Of a DNA stretch of 64,000 nucleotides, positions 8,556 to 17,007 are shown one piece after another. A program made the position numbers and the translations under genes. The stretch covers positions 62,001-126,000 of the forward strand of contig JAFDZA010000018.1 in the NCBI GenBank assembly GCA_018267135.1, written 5' to 3'. The stretch is from Bacteroidota bacterium. Lineage in GTDB: Bacteria > Bacteroidota > Bacteroidia > Cytophagales > Cyclobacteriaceae. The notes below the pieces were generated by a model, which worked only from the letters and a program-made list of their open reading frames with translations, had not been told where the DNA came from and ran no database searches. Position 1 is the first letter of the stretch, and each line of letters starts with the position of its first letter.

Positions 8556-9709
8556 AACCTGTTTACAACTCTAACTGGCTACACAATCTTACTCTTGTGA
8601 AAGAAGCCAACCGCTGGCAAAAGCAAGGGTGGATTACCCACGAACAATTTGATAAAATCTCATTAGCCTATCCCTCTTCTTTTTATCATCCTAATCTTTT
8701 CATTCGGGTTTTACTTTTTGTTGCTACGCTTATTGCCTTATCAGGCCTAACCGGTTTGTTAGGTTTAGTGTTGATGAGCACCGGGCAATCAATTATTTCC
8801 GGGTTATGCATTTTATACGGGATAATTTCCTGGTTTGTACTGGAAACTATTTTTGTACGCACCCAACATCATTATAAATCAGGTGTAAATGAAGCCTTGC
8901 TGTACCACTCGGCCGGATTTATCATGGTAGGTATTGCCGGTCTGGCCGATGGTAACCTGTATCTCATTCTGGCCTTGAGTATTTTAATTTTTGCCGGGGC
9001 CGCCATTCGGTTTGTTGATTTGGTTTCTACTGTTTTAATGTGGGGATGTCTTGGTTTTCTAATTTTTTATTCACTCTACAAAGCAGGCGAAGAGATTCGT
9101 CAGGGGGTTTCTTTCGTTATGATAATCGCCTTCAGCGGATTTTATTTTTTAATTATGAAGATCAAAGAGAAAAAAGAAAATGAAGATTGGGAAAATTGTT
9201 TTATCGTTTCAGAAGTCTTTTGTTTATTGACGATCTACGCGGCCGGCAATTATTTTGTAGTGCGTGAGCTGCAAATTTCTATGATGAATCTCTCGCTGCA
9301 AGAAGGAGAAGACATTCCGCTGGCCCGGTTATTTTATTTTCTTACTGTAATCCTTCCTTTGATCTACCTCTATTTCGGCATTCAAAAAAAGAATATCGTA
9401 CTAATCCGTGTGAGTTTGGTCGTGCTGGCGTGTGCTGTTTTTACATTCAAATACTATTTCAGCCTCCACCATCACGAAATCACTCTCACAATAGCCGGGA
9501 TTATCTTACTGGGTATAGCCGGGGGCCTGTTCCGTTATCTTAAAACGCCTAGGCACGGATATACAGCCGAAAATATTTTATCAGAAAAAGGGGGAAGCAC
9601 TCACCTTAGTGCATTTCTTATTTCGCAAACATTGGGTGGAAACAAAGCACCCGAGTCGGCTGAAGGCGGAGGTTCTTTCGGAGGTGGAGGGTCAACCGAT
9701 CGTTTTTAA
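8552..9709 (+). CDS. DUF2157-like membrane protein with glycine-rich tail
   Basis: 385 residues. It has the same plan as its neighbour: a soluble N-terminus (NRWQKQGWITHEQFDKI), then about ten hydrophobic helices and a soluble end finishing GGGSFGGGGSTDRF. Gly-rich C-termini of this kind are common in membrane proteins of DUF2157/TPM-like neighbourhoods. Its start codon overlaps the previous stop by 4 bp. Its stop lies 2 bp before the stop of the convergent pxpC. The function is unknown, and the two proteins may form one membrane complex (inference from coupling). Confidence 0.8.
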   Translation: MKPVYNSNWLHNLTLVKEANRWQKQGWITHEQFDKISLAYPSSFYHPNLFIRVLLFVATLIALSGLTGLLGLVLMSTGQSIISGLCILYGIISWFVLETIFVRTQHHYKSGVNEALLYHSAGFIMVGIAGLADGNLYLILALSILIFAGAAIRFVDLVSTVLMWGCLGFLIFYSLYKAGEEIRQGVSFVMIIAFSGFYFLIMKIKEKKENEDWENCFIVSEVFCLLTIYAAGNYFVVRELQISMMNLSLQEGEDIPLARLFYFLTVILPLIYLYFGIQKKNIVLIRVSLVVLACAVFTFKYYFSLHHHEITLTIAGIILLGIAGGLFRYLKTPRHGYTAENILSEKGGSTHLSAFLISQTLGGNKAPESAEGGGSFGGGGSTDRF

Positions 9710-9711
9710 TT

Positions 9712-10686
9712 TCAACGCATCAAGCTTAGTTGGAGGTGGCAGCTATGTTTTAATTCGGCAAGCCGGGTGTCGCGATCTTGCAGTAAGTTTTCAGCTTCGA
9801 GAAAAGAAATCCACTTAAAATAAATTTTTTCGCCCGGCAGGTGCTGAGCCAGTTTAGGTAAATCTGCCTGTGCCACCGAGGCTATACGCGGATATCCGCC
9901 AGTGGTTTGGCTATCGGCCATTAACATAACCAGGTTGCCATCCGGTAAAAGCTGAATGATGCCAACCTCTACAGGCGATGATACCAACTCATTTTTTTCT
10001 TTCACGAAAAGGTGTGGGCCATTCAGTCGATAGCCCATACGGTTGCTCTGTGATGAAACACCAAATTCTCCGGAGGAGAAAACCTGTTTAGAGGATTCCG
10101 AAAGCCAGTCGGTTTCAATGGATGGCATACATCGGATTTCATTAAAGGGAGAATAGAATTGATTGAGTAACGGAACCGATATACTCCACGGCAGGCTGCC
10201 TGTTTCATCGGCTAAATAATTTGTTTCGGCTTCTACCATATCGTTTGTTTGCAACATACGCCCCAGGTATCCGCCTTTCCTGGCAGCGCTGTTTGTAGTA
10301 CAGCTTCCCAGCCAATCTTCTGCTTTCCATCCGCCTTGCACGGCCAGGTATGCCCAAGTACCACCGGGTGTTTTGGTTAATCTCAACAGGGTGTTCGCTT
10401 TTACTTTAACCGGATGCCATAGCGGAAATAATTTATCGTTCAGATACAGTTCAAAGCCTTTTCCGGAGGCACTGATCAATGAATCATGAAGAATTAAAAT
10501 TTGCGATGAAGAATAACCCAACTCCAGTGCGGCCTGGTCGCCCTCATTGCCAACCAGAAAATTAGATACCTTCATCGCTACCATATCCATGGCTCCGCCT
10601 GCCCCAATGCCCCACCTTCGGTAGCCTTTTCGCGGGCCGGCTACCAACGTAGTAATCATGGCAGGCTTGATAATTTTAATACTCAT
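9712..10686 (-). CDS. pxpC: 5-oxoprolinase subunit C (AHS2/biotin-dependent carboxyltransferase family)
   Basis: 324 residues, typical for PxpC/KipA. Motifs are GPRKGYRRWGIGAGGAMD near the N-terminus, ALELGYSS, LAVQGGW, SNRMGYRLNG and a C-terminal IASVAQADLPKLAQ with the TTGGYPR signature. It forms the cyclophilin-like pair with PxpB that works with PxpA on 5-oxoproline. It overlaps pxpB by 11 bp. The final 20 codons carry the 31-bp repeat also present upstream of pxpA, so its C-terminal tail may have been re-supplied after an insertion. Confidence 0.94.
   Translation of the reverse strand: MSIKIIKPAMITTLVAGPRKGYRRWGIGAGGAMDMVAMKVSNFLVGNEGDQAALELGYSSSQILILHDSLISASGKGFELYLNDKLFPLWHPVKVKANTLLRLTKTPGGTWAYLAVQGGWKAEDWLGSCTTNSAARKGGYLGRMLQTNDMVEAETNYLADETGSLPWSISVPLLNQFYSPFNEIRCMPSIETDWLSESSKQVFSSGEFGVSSQSNRMGYRLNGPHLFVKEKNELVSSPVEVGIIQLLPDGNLVMLMADSQTTGGYPRIASVAQADLPKLAQHLPGEKIYFKWISFLEAENLLQDRDTRLAELKHSCHLQLSLMR
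9732..9762. repeat. 31-bp imperfect direct repeat, right copy (inside the pxpC 3' end)
   Basis: This copy lies within the last codons of pxpC and matches 7478-7508. Its edges coincide with the loss of similarity on both sides. See the left copy for the comparison. Confidence 0.65.
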
Positions 10687-11374
10687 TCAAAGCATTAAAT
10701 TCATTTTGTGAAACAGCAAAAAAAATTATTTCATCACCGGCCATGAGCATGCCGGGTGGGTTTTTTATAGCATCAAAAATTTTTAAGGGCGTTCGTCCGA
10801 TCAGTTGCCAGCCGCCCGGAGAAGCCTGCGGATAAATACCGGTTTGAAACCCCGCTATCCCCACGCTGCCAGCCGGTACGCAAGTGCGTGGAGTAATCTT
10901 TCGGGGTGCCGCTATGCGCGCATCTACCATGCCCATATAGGGAAAACCGGGCAAGAAGCCGAGCATAAAAACCCGGTACGGCACAGACGTATGGATAGAA
11001 ATTATTTCTTCCGTTTTTAACTGTCGCTGATCGGCCAGCGCGGGTAAGTCTTCTCCATCATACAATACCGGAATTTTAATTTTTCTTCGCTCTGCAAAAG
11101 TGCCGGCCGGTAATCGGCTTATTAAATTTTTCAGAAATGATTCTACAAAAGAAAAAACCGAAAGTGGGCTTGCTTTGGGAAGTTCCGATCTGTTAAAATA
11201 CACGGCTAACGAAGCATAGGCCGGAACCGATTCAATCAATCCGGGAAAAGGAGTTTGCTCAAGCAACCGGTGGAGTTCAATTACCCGGTCGTTAATTTCA
11301 CAATCAATTTTATTGGCAAAAGAAATAAGCACGGCCTCTTCATTTAAGAACGAAATGGTGTACTGATCTTTCAT
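10676..11374 (-). CDS. pxpB: 5-oxoprolinase subunit B (AHS1/KipI family)
   Basis: 232 residues, normal for PxpB/KipI. It shows MLGFLPGFPYMG, RKITPRTCVPAGSVGIAG and YPQASPGGWQLIGRTP, all family signatures. It pairs with PxpC, and the complex acts with PxpA in ATP-dependent 5-oxoproline hydrolysis. The gene follows the mutarotase gene by 18 bp and overlaps pxpC by 11 bp, so the four minus-strand genes from 13666 to 9712 look like one operon. Confidence 0.94.
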   Translation of the reverse strand: MKDQYTISFLNEEAVLISFANKIDCEINDRVIELHRLLEQTPFPGLIESVPAYASLAVYFNRSELPKASPLSVFSFVESFLKNLISRLPAGTFAERRKIKIPVLYDGEDLPALADQRQLKTEEIISIHTSVPYRVFMLGFLPGFPYMGMVDARIAAPRKITPRTCVPAGSVGIAGFQTGIYPQASPGGWQLIGRTPLKIFDAIKNPPGMLMAGDEIIFFAVSQNEFNALNEY

Positions 11375-11392
11375 CCTGCATTAAAATAAAAG

Positions 11393-12523
11393 CTACTGTA
11401 CGGAAAACCGGTACATTGTTTTTTGCCGGTACACTTGGCCCGGCTTTAATACGGTAGTGGGAAAATGAGAATGATTGGGTGAATCGGGAAAATGCTGGGC
11501 CTCTAAACAAAATGCCGATCGGTATTCGTATTTTTTGTTGCCTTTCCCCACATCTGTTCCATCTAAAAAATTGCCGGAATAAAATTGTAAGCCGGGTTCG
11601 GTAGTCCACACCTCCATTACCCGCCCGCTGGCCGGATCGGCCACCCGGGCTGCCAATGATAATTCATTTCCTTTTTTGTTCAGCACCCAATTGTGGTCGT
11701 AGCCCCTCCCCCACTTCAGTTGCTCATCAGGTTGATTGATAGAGTCGCCTATTTTATGTTGCCTACGAAAATCAAAGGCGGTGTTTTTTACTTTTCTCAT
11801 TTCCCCCTGTGGAATCAATGTAGAATCTACCGGGCAAAATGAATCGGCATTAATCATCAATTCATGATTCAGGATCGTTCCATTACCGGCACCGGCCAGA
11901 TTAAAAAATGAATGATGCGTTAAATTGAGTATCGTTTCCTGATCGGTAGTCGCTTCGTAATCAATGATCAGTTCGTTGTGATCGGACAAAGTATAAATTA
12001 TTTTTACCGACAAGTTTCCAGGGTAGCCTTCTTCTCCATCTTTGCTTGAGTGGCTCAGTTCTATTTTATTTTTATTAATCGCGCGGGCTTGCCAATACAC
12101 CTGATGAAATCCGTGAGGCCCTCCGTGCAAGGCGTTTGCTCCGTTATTCGTATTTAGCTGATACGATTTTCCATTCAGAGAAAATTTTCCTTTGGCTATA
12201 CGGTTGCCATATCGGCCAATTATAGCCCCAAAGTATGGATTGCCCGTGAGGTATTGATGGAGCGAATCATACCCCAGCACTACATCGTCCAATCTTCCAA
12301 TTTTGTCTGGCACAAAAAGTGAAACAATTTTTCCACCATAGTTAGTTATCTCCATCGTTATCCCGGAGGTGTTGCTCAGATGATACAATGTAAGCGAATC
12401 AGAAGCAGCGGCCTGCATGGGTGAGGAATTTCGTTGGTGGGAGCAAGATAAGAAAAGGCAACCCCAAATAATCAGAAAATAATTTACCGGGTTAGAAGGC
12501 ACTATGCACACGGGGTTGGTCAA
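11393..12523 (-). CDS. Aldose 1-epimerase (galactose mutarotase), probable lipoprotein
   Basis: 376 residues from a TTG next to the upstream TGA. The N-terminal hydrophobic stretch ends in CLFLSCSHQ, a lipobox-like site that suggests a lipid-anchored periplasmic protein. Family features include the catalytic His in ANALHGGPHGFH, LTHHSFFNLAG, LQFYSGNFLDG and the Glu in CLEAQHFPDSPN. The enzyme interconverts alpha and beta anomers of aldoses. Exported mutarotases are common in Bacteroidota. No ATG is available ahead of the hydrophobic segment, so TTG (or a nearby GTG) must be used, probably by translational coupling to the upstream gene. Confidence 0.9.
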   Translation of the reverse strand: MTNPVCIVPSNPVNYFLIIWGCLFLSCSHQRNSSPMQAAASDSLTLYHLSNTSGITMEITNYGGKIVSLFVPDKIGRLDDVVLGYDSLHQYLTGNPYFGAIIGRYGNRIAKGKFSLNGKSYQLNTNNGANALHGGPHGFHQVYWQARAINKNKIELSHSSKDGEEGYPGNLSVKIIYTLSDHNELIIDYEATTDQETILNLTHHSFFNLAGAGNGTILNHELMINADSFCPVDSTLIPQGEMRKVKNTAFDFRRQHKIGDSINQPDEQLKWGRGYDHNWVLNKKGNELSLAARVADPASGRVMEVWTTEPGLQFYSGNFLDGTDVGKGNKKYEYRSAFCLEAQHFPDSPNHSHFPTTVLKPGQVYRQKTMYRFSVQ

Positions 12524-13666
12524 TCAGGAGATGAAATCAGCAAATGCTTTTACAAATCCTTTCATTTCATCTTCGGTGCCAATGCTAACGCGGCACCATT
12601 CTTTGTGTTGGTAATCCCAGATGCGCATGATATAGCCTCGCTCTTCCATTTTGCTGAGGATCGTCTTGCCCTCTTTGGCTGCGGGAAAAAACACAAAATT
12701 GGTTAGTGTCTTTCCATACAATACGTTATGTTGATCCAGATAATCGGTCAGTACTTTTCTTGCTGAATTATTTTTTTGGCGCACCATGGCCATAAATTCT
12801 TCATCGCCCAGGCTGGCTTTAGCCGCTGCAATGGCCGTTTGGCTATACGGAAAATCTCCGCTATAGGTAGAAATTTTTTTGATCAGATCGGGTTTGGCCA
12901 CCAGATAGCCGAGACGCAACCCGGCCAGGCCATAGATTTTTGAAAACGTGCGCGACACAATTACGTTCATGTCTTTTTTCACCAACTCTACCATGGAACT
13001 TTGCAGGGAGGGTTCTAAAAATTCTAAGTAGGCTTCATCGGAATAGACCGGCACTTTCTTGGAAACTTCTTCACAAAAAGATCTTACTTTATGCCAATCT
13101 ACCAATGTGCCGGTGGGGTTATTGGGGTTGCAGATAAAGACTAATTTGGTATCGTTTTTTACAGCTGCCGCCAGCGCTTCATAATTGTATTCCAGCTTTT
13201 CGTTCATGTCCACCTTATCCCACACGGCATTAAACACTTGGGCATAATTCATCAGCAGCGGGAAGGTAGGGAAGCCCGAGGCCATGCGGCCTCCTTCTAA
13301 TCCAAAGGCGGTGGCTGTCTGGCACAGCAAATCACTGGAGCCTGCCCCTACGTGGATATGATCAACGGTTACTCCTTCCTTTTTAGCCAGAATGGATTTC
13401 AGTTCACCGATGGCCGCAAACGGATACCGGTTCCCTTCCGATAAAATCTGCATAACAGCCTCGCGTGCTTTGGCCGATGGGCCATACGGGTTTTCGTTAG
13501 AACCCAAACGGGTTTTACCCGGACCGGCCGGGTTCATAAAAGCAACTTCTGCCCGGCTCATGGGCGAAGCCCGAAGCTGATCGAACAAAGAAGTGGAAGC
13601 TACAAAACCAGCCGAAAGGGCGGCTGTAGATTTAAACCAGTTTCTACGTGAAATTTTGGATTCCAT
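12524..13666 (-). CDS. Tat-exported HisC-like class I/II aminotransferase
   Basis: 380 residues from the ATG at 13666 (MESKISRRNWF). A longer frame to 13705 exists, but this start puts a twin-arginine-like signal (SRRNWFKSTAALSAG) at the very N-terminus. The body is a histidinol-phosphate-aminotransferase-like PLP enzyme: GSNENPYGPS, HVGAGSSDLL, CNPNNPTGT, YSDEAYLEF and the PLP lysine in SRTFSKIYGLAGLRLGY. Tat export of a folded PLP enzyme would place it in the periplasm, so histidine synthesis is unlikely and the substrate is unknown. Its TGA directly abuts the TTG start of the mutarotase. Confidence 0.88.
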   Translation of the reverse strand: MESKISRRNWFKSTAALSAGFVASTSLFDQLRASPMSRAEVAFMNPAGPGKTRLGSNENPYGPSAKAREAVMQILSEGNRYPFAAIGELKSILAKKEGVTVDHIHVGAGSSDLLCQTATAFGLEGGRMASGFPTFPLLMNYAQVFNAVWDKVDMNEKLEYNYEALAAAVKNDTKLVFICNPNNPTGTLVDWHKVRSFCEEVSKKVPVYSDEAYLEFLEPSLQSSMVELVKKDMNVIVSRTFSKIYGLAGLRLGYLVAKPDLIKKISTYSGDFPYSQTAIAAAKASLGDEEFMAMVRQKNNSARKVLTDYLDQHNVLYGKTLTNFVFFPAAKEGKTILSKMEERGYIMRIWDYQHKEWCRVSIGTEDEMKGFVKAFADFIS

Positions 13667-13693
13667 ACAAGCAGCGTTTAGTTGAAGACCAAC

Positions 13694-13701
13694 CGAAGGT
13701 A
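13694..13701 (-). promoter_or_regulatory. Weak Bacteroidota -7 box for the aminotransferase-mutarotase-pxpBC operon
   Basis: The minus strand reads TACCTTCG, one mismatch from TAnnTTTG, about 30 bp upstream of the ATG at 13666. No convincing -33 TTG is seen. Confidence 0.3.
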
Positions 13702-13751
13702 ACAAAAAGAAAAATAAAAAAGCTACCGTTATTACCCCCTACCGCTGGGCA

Positions 13752-14036
13752 CTACTCGCGGTTTCTTTTCTGGTAGGTGCTCTGATAGACTATACCGGTA
13801 ATGACTGAAAGAAATATGAACCCGAGAGTCCACAGCAGTTTCACCAACGGTTCGCGTTTGGTGTTTTGATAGACATCTATAATTCCCAGGTAAACAAACG
13901 GCAATCCTAAAATGACACCGGCCGAAAACAATACATTGGCTCCGGGCCAGTACATCACTTTATATAAAGCCGCTACGATATATACTAAGAGTGAACCCGC
14001 CAGGCTGATGGTGTATTGGGTGGGTTTCTTTAGCAT
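13752..14036 (-). CDS. Small membrane protein with GldL-like motif
   Basis: 94 residues and three hydrophobic segments (about 8-25, 35-53 and 66-83). The stretch ALYKVMYWPGANVLFSAG resembles the first helical hairpin of GldL, the inner-membrane motor protein of gliding and type IX secretion. That short K-hWPGAN motif also occurs in other small Bacteroidota membrane proteins, so it is not a GldL orthologue (too short, no cytoplasmic domain). It is a solitary minus-strand gene between the aminotransferase and the sigma factor. Function unknown. Confidence 0.65.
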   Translation of the reverse strand: MLKKPTQYTISLAGSLLVYIVAALYKVMYWPGANVLFSAGVILGLPFVYLGIIDVYQNTKREPLVKLLWTLGFIFLSVITGIVYQSTYQKRNRE

Positions 14037-14085
14037 ATCGGGTCTAAAACATTTAAAAATCTTTGTCTGAGTCTCGCTTGTATCG

Positions 14086-14700
14086 TTACAAATGTTCTTT
14101 TTTATTTTTTACCAAATCATATAGCAGTTCGCGGGCGCGGTGCAGTTGTGCTTTAACCGTACCCAGCGGAGCATCTAATTCTTGTGCTATTTCTTCATAA
14201 CTGAGTTCATTAAAATACCTGAGCCGCACCAGCCGCTGGTATTTGCCCGGCAGCATATTTACAAACACCTGAATCAATTCTTCTTTTTGAGACCGGATGG
14301 CTTCTTCCTGTGGGTTCAGGTTTTCTTTGTCTTGCACATCTATGCCAACCGATTGGCCATCGTCATCGGTGTACATGTTTTCGATGCTGAGTGTATTCAG
14401 TTTTTTTTTGCGGATATAATCGATGGTATTATTAGTGGCTATTCGGAAAAGCCACGTGCTGAATGTAAAATCTCTTTTAAAGCGATGCAGGCTGCGAAAA
14501 GCTTTACTGAATGCTTCCATGGTAAGGTCTTCGGCATCATCTACATTGCGTACCATTTTTAATATAGTGTGGTAAACCGAGCGCTTATAGCGTTGCAACA
14601 GTTTGGCGTATGCCTTATCATCTCCGGCTACAGCCCGGTCTATCAACTTAAAGTCTTCAATTGCTTTAGACGAAAACCGGCCTTCTTCTATACCTTCCAT
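14086..14700 (-). CDS. ECF-type RNA polymerase sigma factor
   Basis: 204 residues. Region 2 is seen in DDAEDLTMEAFSKAFRSL and FSTWLFRIATNNTIDYIRKK, and region 4 is a helix-turn-helix in ELSYEEIAQELDAPLGTVKA. This layout is typical of extracytoplasmic-function sigma-70 factors, which redirect RNA polymerase in response to envelope signals. No anti-sigma gene is adjacent. The gene overlaps the upstream glycosyltransferase gene by 13 bp and is therefore probably translated from the same message. Confidence 0.93.
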   Translation of the reverse strand: MEGIEEGRFSSKAIEDFKLIDRAVAGDDKAYAKLLQRYKRSVYHTILKMVRNVDDAEDLTMEAFSKAFRSLHRFKRDFTFSTWLFRIATNNTIDYIRKKKLNTLSIENMYTDDDGQSVGIDVQDKENLNPQEEAIRSQKEELIQVFVNMLPGKYQRLVRLRYFNELSYEEIAQELDAPLGTVKAQLHRARELLYDLVKNKKEHL

Positions 14701-15854
14701 TTTACTTTTTTGGCGAACAATGCCTTCGCACCGGTTACAAGGTAGTAAATGCTATAAATAAAATCTAAAAGCGGGGTTTTCCAGGATTCAAAATGATCGC
14801 CCAGTTTTTTGGAGCCCTTGTGCATCACCATGGCCAGCAAAATGATCCGCACGAAAAAGAAAATTACTATGGTTTTCCACCAAGGCGAAAAAAACAAAAC
14901 CGGCACCACTACCATCCACGTAAGTATCCAAGAAACGGAAACCGCTGCCAGCCCCACCTTATCGCGCAAATGATAATACCGACCCACCGACAGGTGCCTG
15001 AATTTTTGATACATAAACTCAGCCACTGTTTTTTTGGGATTCGATACCACCAGCGATTCTTTTCCCAGGCTTACCGATGTATTTCTTTTTTGGGCGTGCC
15101 GGTTTACAAAGAGATCGTCATCTCCACCGGTAACATCGCGGTGTTCATGAAATCCTTTATTACTTAAAAATAATTCTTTGCGATAAGCCAGGTTACGGCC
15201 TACACCCATGTAAGGCTTACCCAGCAGAGCCAGTGCCATGAACTGAATACCCGTAAACAGAGCTTCAAAACGAACAAACAAATTCAGCAAGCCTTTTTCC
15301 TTTTGGTAGGGCGAAAAACCCAGTACAATTTCAGTATCGGGGTGAAATTGTTTGCTCATCTGGCTGATCCAATGCTCGGTGGTGGGCCGGCAATCGGCAT
15401 CGGTTAGCAACACCCATTCATACTGAGCTGCTTTAATGCCAAGCGTTAAAGCAAATTTTTTTCCGTTTATGTGTTCCGGTTTTTGTGTAACCCGTACCTG
15501 TTTTAGCCGGGGCTGCTCGTGGGTTTGCTGCAACAAAAAATCGTATGTGCCATCATTGCACCGGTCTTCTACCACAACCACTTCATACACCGGATACTGT
15601 TGCGCCCATAATGCCGGGAGCAACGCGCGCAGGTTTTCTTCTTCATCGTGCGCACAAACAATAACCGATACCGGCACCTGCTTTTCGGTATGAGCCGGGG
15701 TGGGTTTTTTCAATCCATAAAGAAGCAGGACAAAAAAAGTAATCTGAACGGTAAGAACCAATAAACTGATAACGGCTATGGCCAAGCTGAAAGTAGTTAA
15801 ATATAAAAACGACAAAGATAAAGGCTTATCGAAAATGAAAAAGGCGAAATCCAT
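14688..15854 (-). CDS. Family 2 glycosyltransferase, membrane-bound
   Basis: About 388 residues from ATG at 15854 (MDFAFFIF); an in-frame ATG at 15866 would add four residues but lies only 2 bp from the divergent tgt start. An N-terminal membrane helix (about residues 15-40) precedes a GT-A domain: VSVIVCAHDEEENL, VVEDRCNDGT and the metal-binding DAD in LLTDADCRPT. Two or three helices follow near the C-terminus. The family transfers sugar from a nucleotide donor to a lipid or polysaccharide acceptor at the inner membrane. The acceptor is not predictable. It is co-transcribed with the sigma factor. Confidence 0.88.
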   Translation of the reverse strand: MDFAFFIFDKPLSLSFLYLTTFSLAIAVISLLVLTVQITFFVLLLYGLKKPTPAHTEKQVPVSVIVCAHDEEENLRALLPALWAQQYPVYEVVVVEDRCNDGTYDFLLQQTHEQPRLKQVRVTQKPEHINGKKFALTLGIKAAQYEWVLLTDADCRPTTEHWISQMSKQFHPDTEIVLGFSPYQKEKGLLNLFVRFEALFTGIQFMALALLGKPYMGVGRNLAYRKELFLSNKGFHEHRDVTGGDDDLFVNRHAQKRNTSVSLGKESLVVSNPKKTVAEFMYQKFRHLSVGRYYHLRDKVGLAAVSVSWILTWMVVVPVLFFSPWWKTIVIFFFVRIILLAMVMHKGSKKLGDHFESWKTPLLDFIYSIYYLVTGAKALFAKKVKWKV

Positions 15855-15861
15855 AACTTTG
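15854..15861 (+). promoter_or_regulatory. -7 promoter box (TAACTTTG) of tgt
   Basis: A perfect TAnnTTTG match ends 7 bp before the tgt ATG at 15869. With the usual 5-8 nt spacing, the transcript would start at or within a base or two of the ATG, giving a leaderless mRNA. The box also overlaps the start codon of the divergent glycosyltransferase gene. Confidence 0.6.
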
Positions 15862-15868
15862 CCCATTC

Positions 15869-16999
15869 ATGAAATTTCAACTTCAGCATACCGACCTACA
15901 TTCGCAGGCTCGTGCCGGCCTGATTACCACAGACCATGGCGAGATCCCCACGCCTATTTTCATGCCCGTGGGCACAGCCGGATCGGTAAAGGCAGTGCAT
16001 CAGCGCGAACTGGAAAGCGATATCGGAGCCAAAATTATTCTAGGCAACACCTACCATCTTTACCTGCGGCCGGGGTTAGAAATTCTTGAACAAGCCGGAG
16101 GGCTTCATCATTTTAACGGATGGAAAAAACCGATCCTGACCGACAGTGGCGGGTACCAGGTATATTCGCTGGGCAACAACCGGAAAATCAATGAAGAAGG
16201 GGTGGTATTTAAATCGCATATAGACGGATCTAAACACAGCTTTACCCCGGAAAGTGTAATGGATATTGAGCGCACCATCGGGGCCGACATTATCATGGCT
16301 TTTGATGAATGTACCCCTTACCCGTGCGAATATAATTATGCCAAAAATTCTATGGAGCTTACCCACCGGTGGCTGAGCCGGTGCATTAACCGGGTAAACA
16401 CTACCTCACCCAAATATGGCTACAGCCAGGCACTTTTCCCTATTGTGCAGGGGAGCACTTATAAAGATCTGCGCATTGCTTCAGCCGAATTTATCGCCTC
16501 ACAAAACCAACCTGGCAACGCCATCGGGGGGTTATCGGTAGGCGAACCGCACGAAATAATGTATGAAATGACCGCCCTCACCTGCGGTATTTTGCCGGCC
16601 GATAAACCACGCTATCTGATGGGGGTAGGCACCCCCGAAAATATTCTGGAATGTATCGCCTTGGGCATCGATATGTTTGATTGTGTTATGCCCACCCGCA
16701 ATGCCCGCAACGGCATGCTGTTTACCTCGCGCGGCATCATCAACATCCGAAATGAAAAGTGGAAAAACGACTATACTCCCATCGATACCGAAATGAGCGG
16801 GTATGCCAGCACCTTTTACTCCAAAGCCTACTTGCGCCACCTTATTATATCGAAAGAAATTTTAGGCGCGCAAATTGCTTCTATCCACAACCTGAGCTTC
16901 TATCTTTGGCTGGTAAAGCAGGCCCGGCAAAAAATTGAAGAAGGTGTTTTTGCAGAATGGAAAAATAAAATGGTAAAACAAGTATCTACTCGATTGTAA
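15869..16999 (+). CDS. tgt: tRNA-guanine transglycosylase (queuosine synthesis)
   Basis: 376 residues, normal length. It exchanges guanine 34 of GUN-anticodon tRNAs for preQ1. Seen: GNTYHLYLRPG, the catalytic Asp92 in LTDSGGYQVYSL, GGLSVGE, YLMGVGTPENIL and DMFDCVMPTRNARNG. The C-terminal region that normally holds a Cys-x-Cys-x2-Cys zinc site reads IDTEMSGYASTFYSKAYLRH, without any of the three cysteines. The final His of that site may be kept (AYLRH). From memory this loss is shared at least in part by other Bacteroidota. The next gene starts 8 bp later, so they are probably co-transcribed. Confidence 0.95.
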   Translation: MKFQLQHTDLHSQARAGLITTDHGEIPTPIFMPVGTAGSVKAVHQRELESDIGAKIILGNTYHLYLRPGLEILEQAGGLHHFNGWKKPILTDSGGYQVYSLGNNRKINEEGVVFKSHIDGSKHSFTPESVMDIERTIGADIIMAFDECTPYPCEYNYAKNSMELTHRWLSRCINRVNTTSPKYGYSQALFPIVQGSTYKDLRIASAEFIASQNQPGNAIGGLSVGEPHEIMYEMTALTCGILPADKPRYLMGVGTPENILECIALGIDMFDCVMPTRNARNGMLFTSRGIINIRNEKWKNDYTPIDTEMSGYASTFYSKAYLRHLIISKEILGAQIASIHNLSFYLWLVKQARQKIEEGVFAEWKNKMVKQVSTRL

Positions 17000-17007
17000 C
17001 CGTCTTC

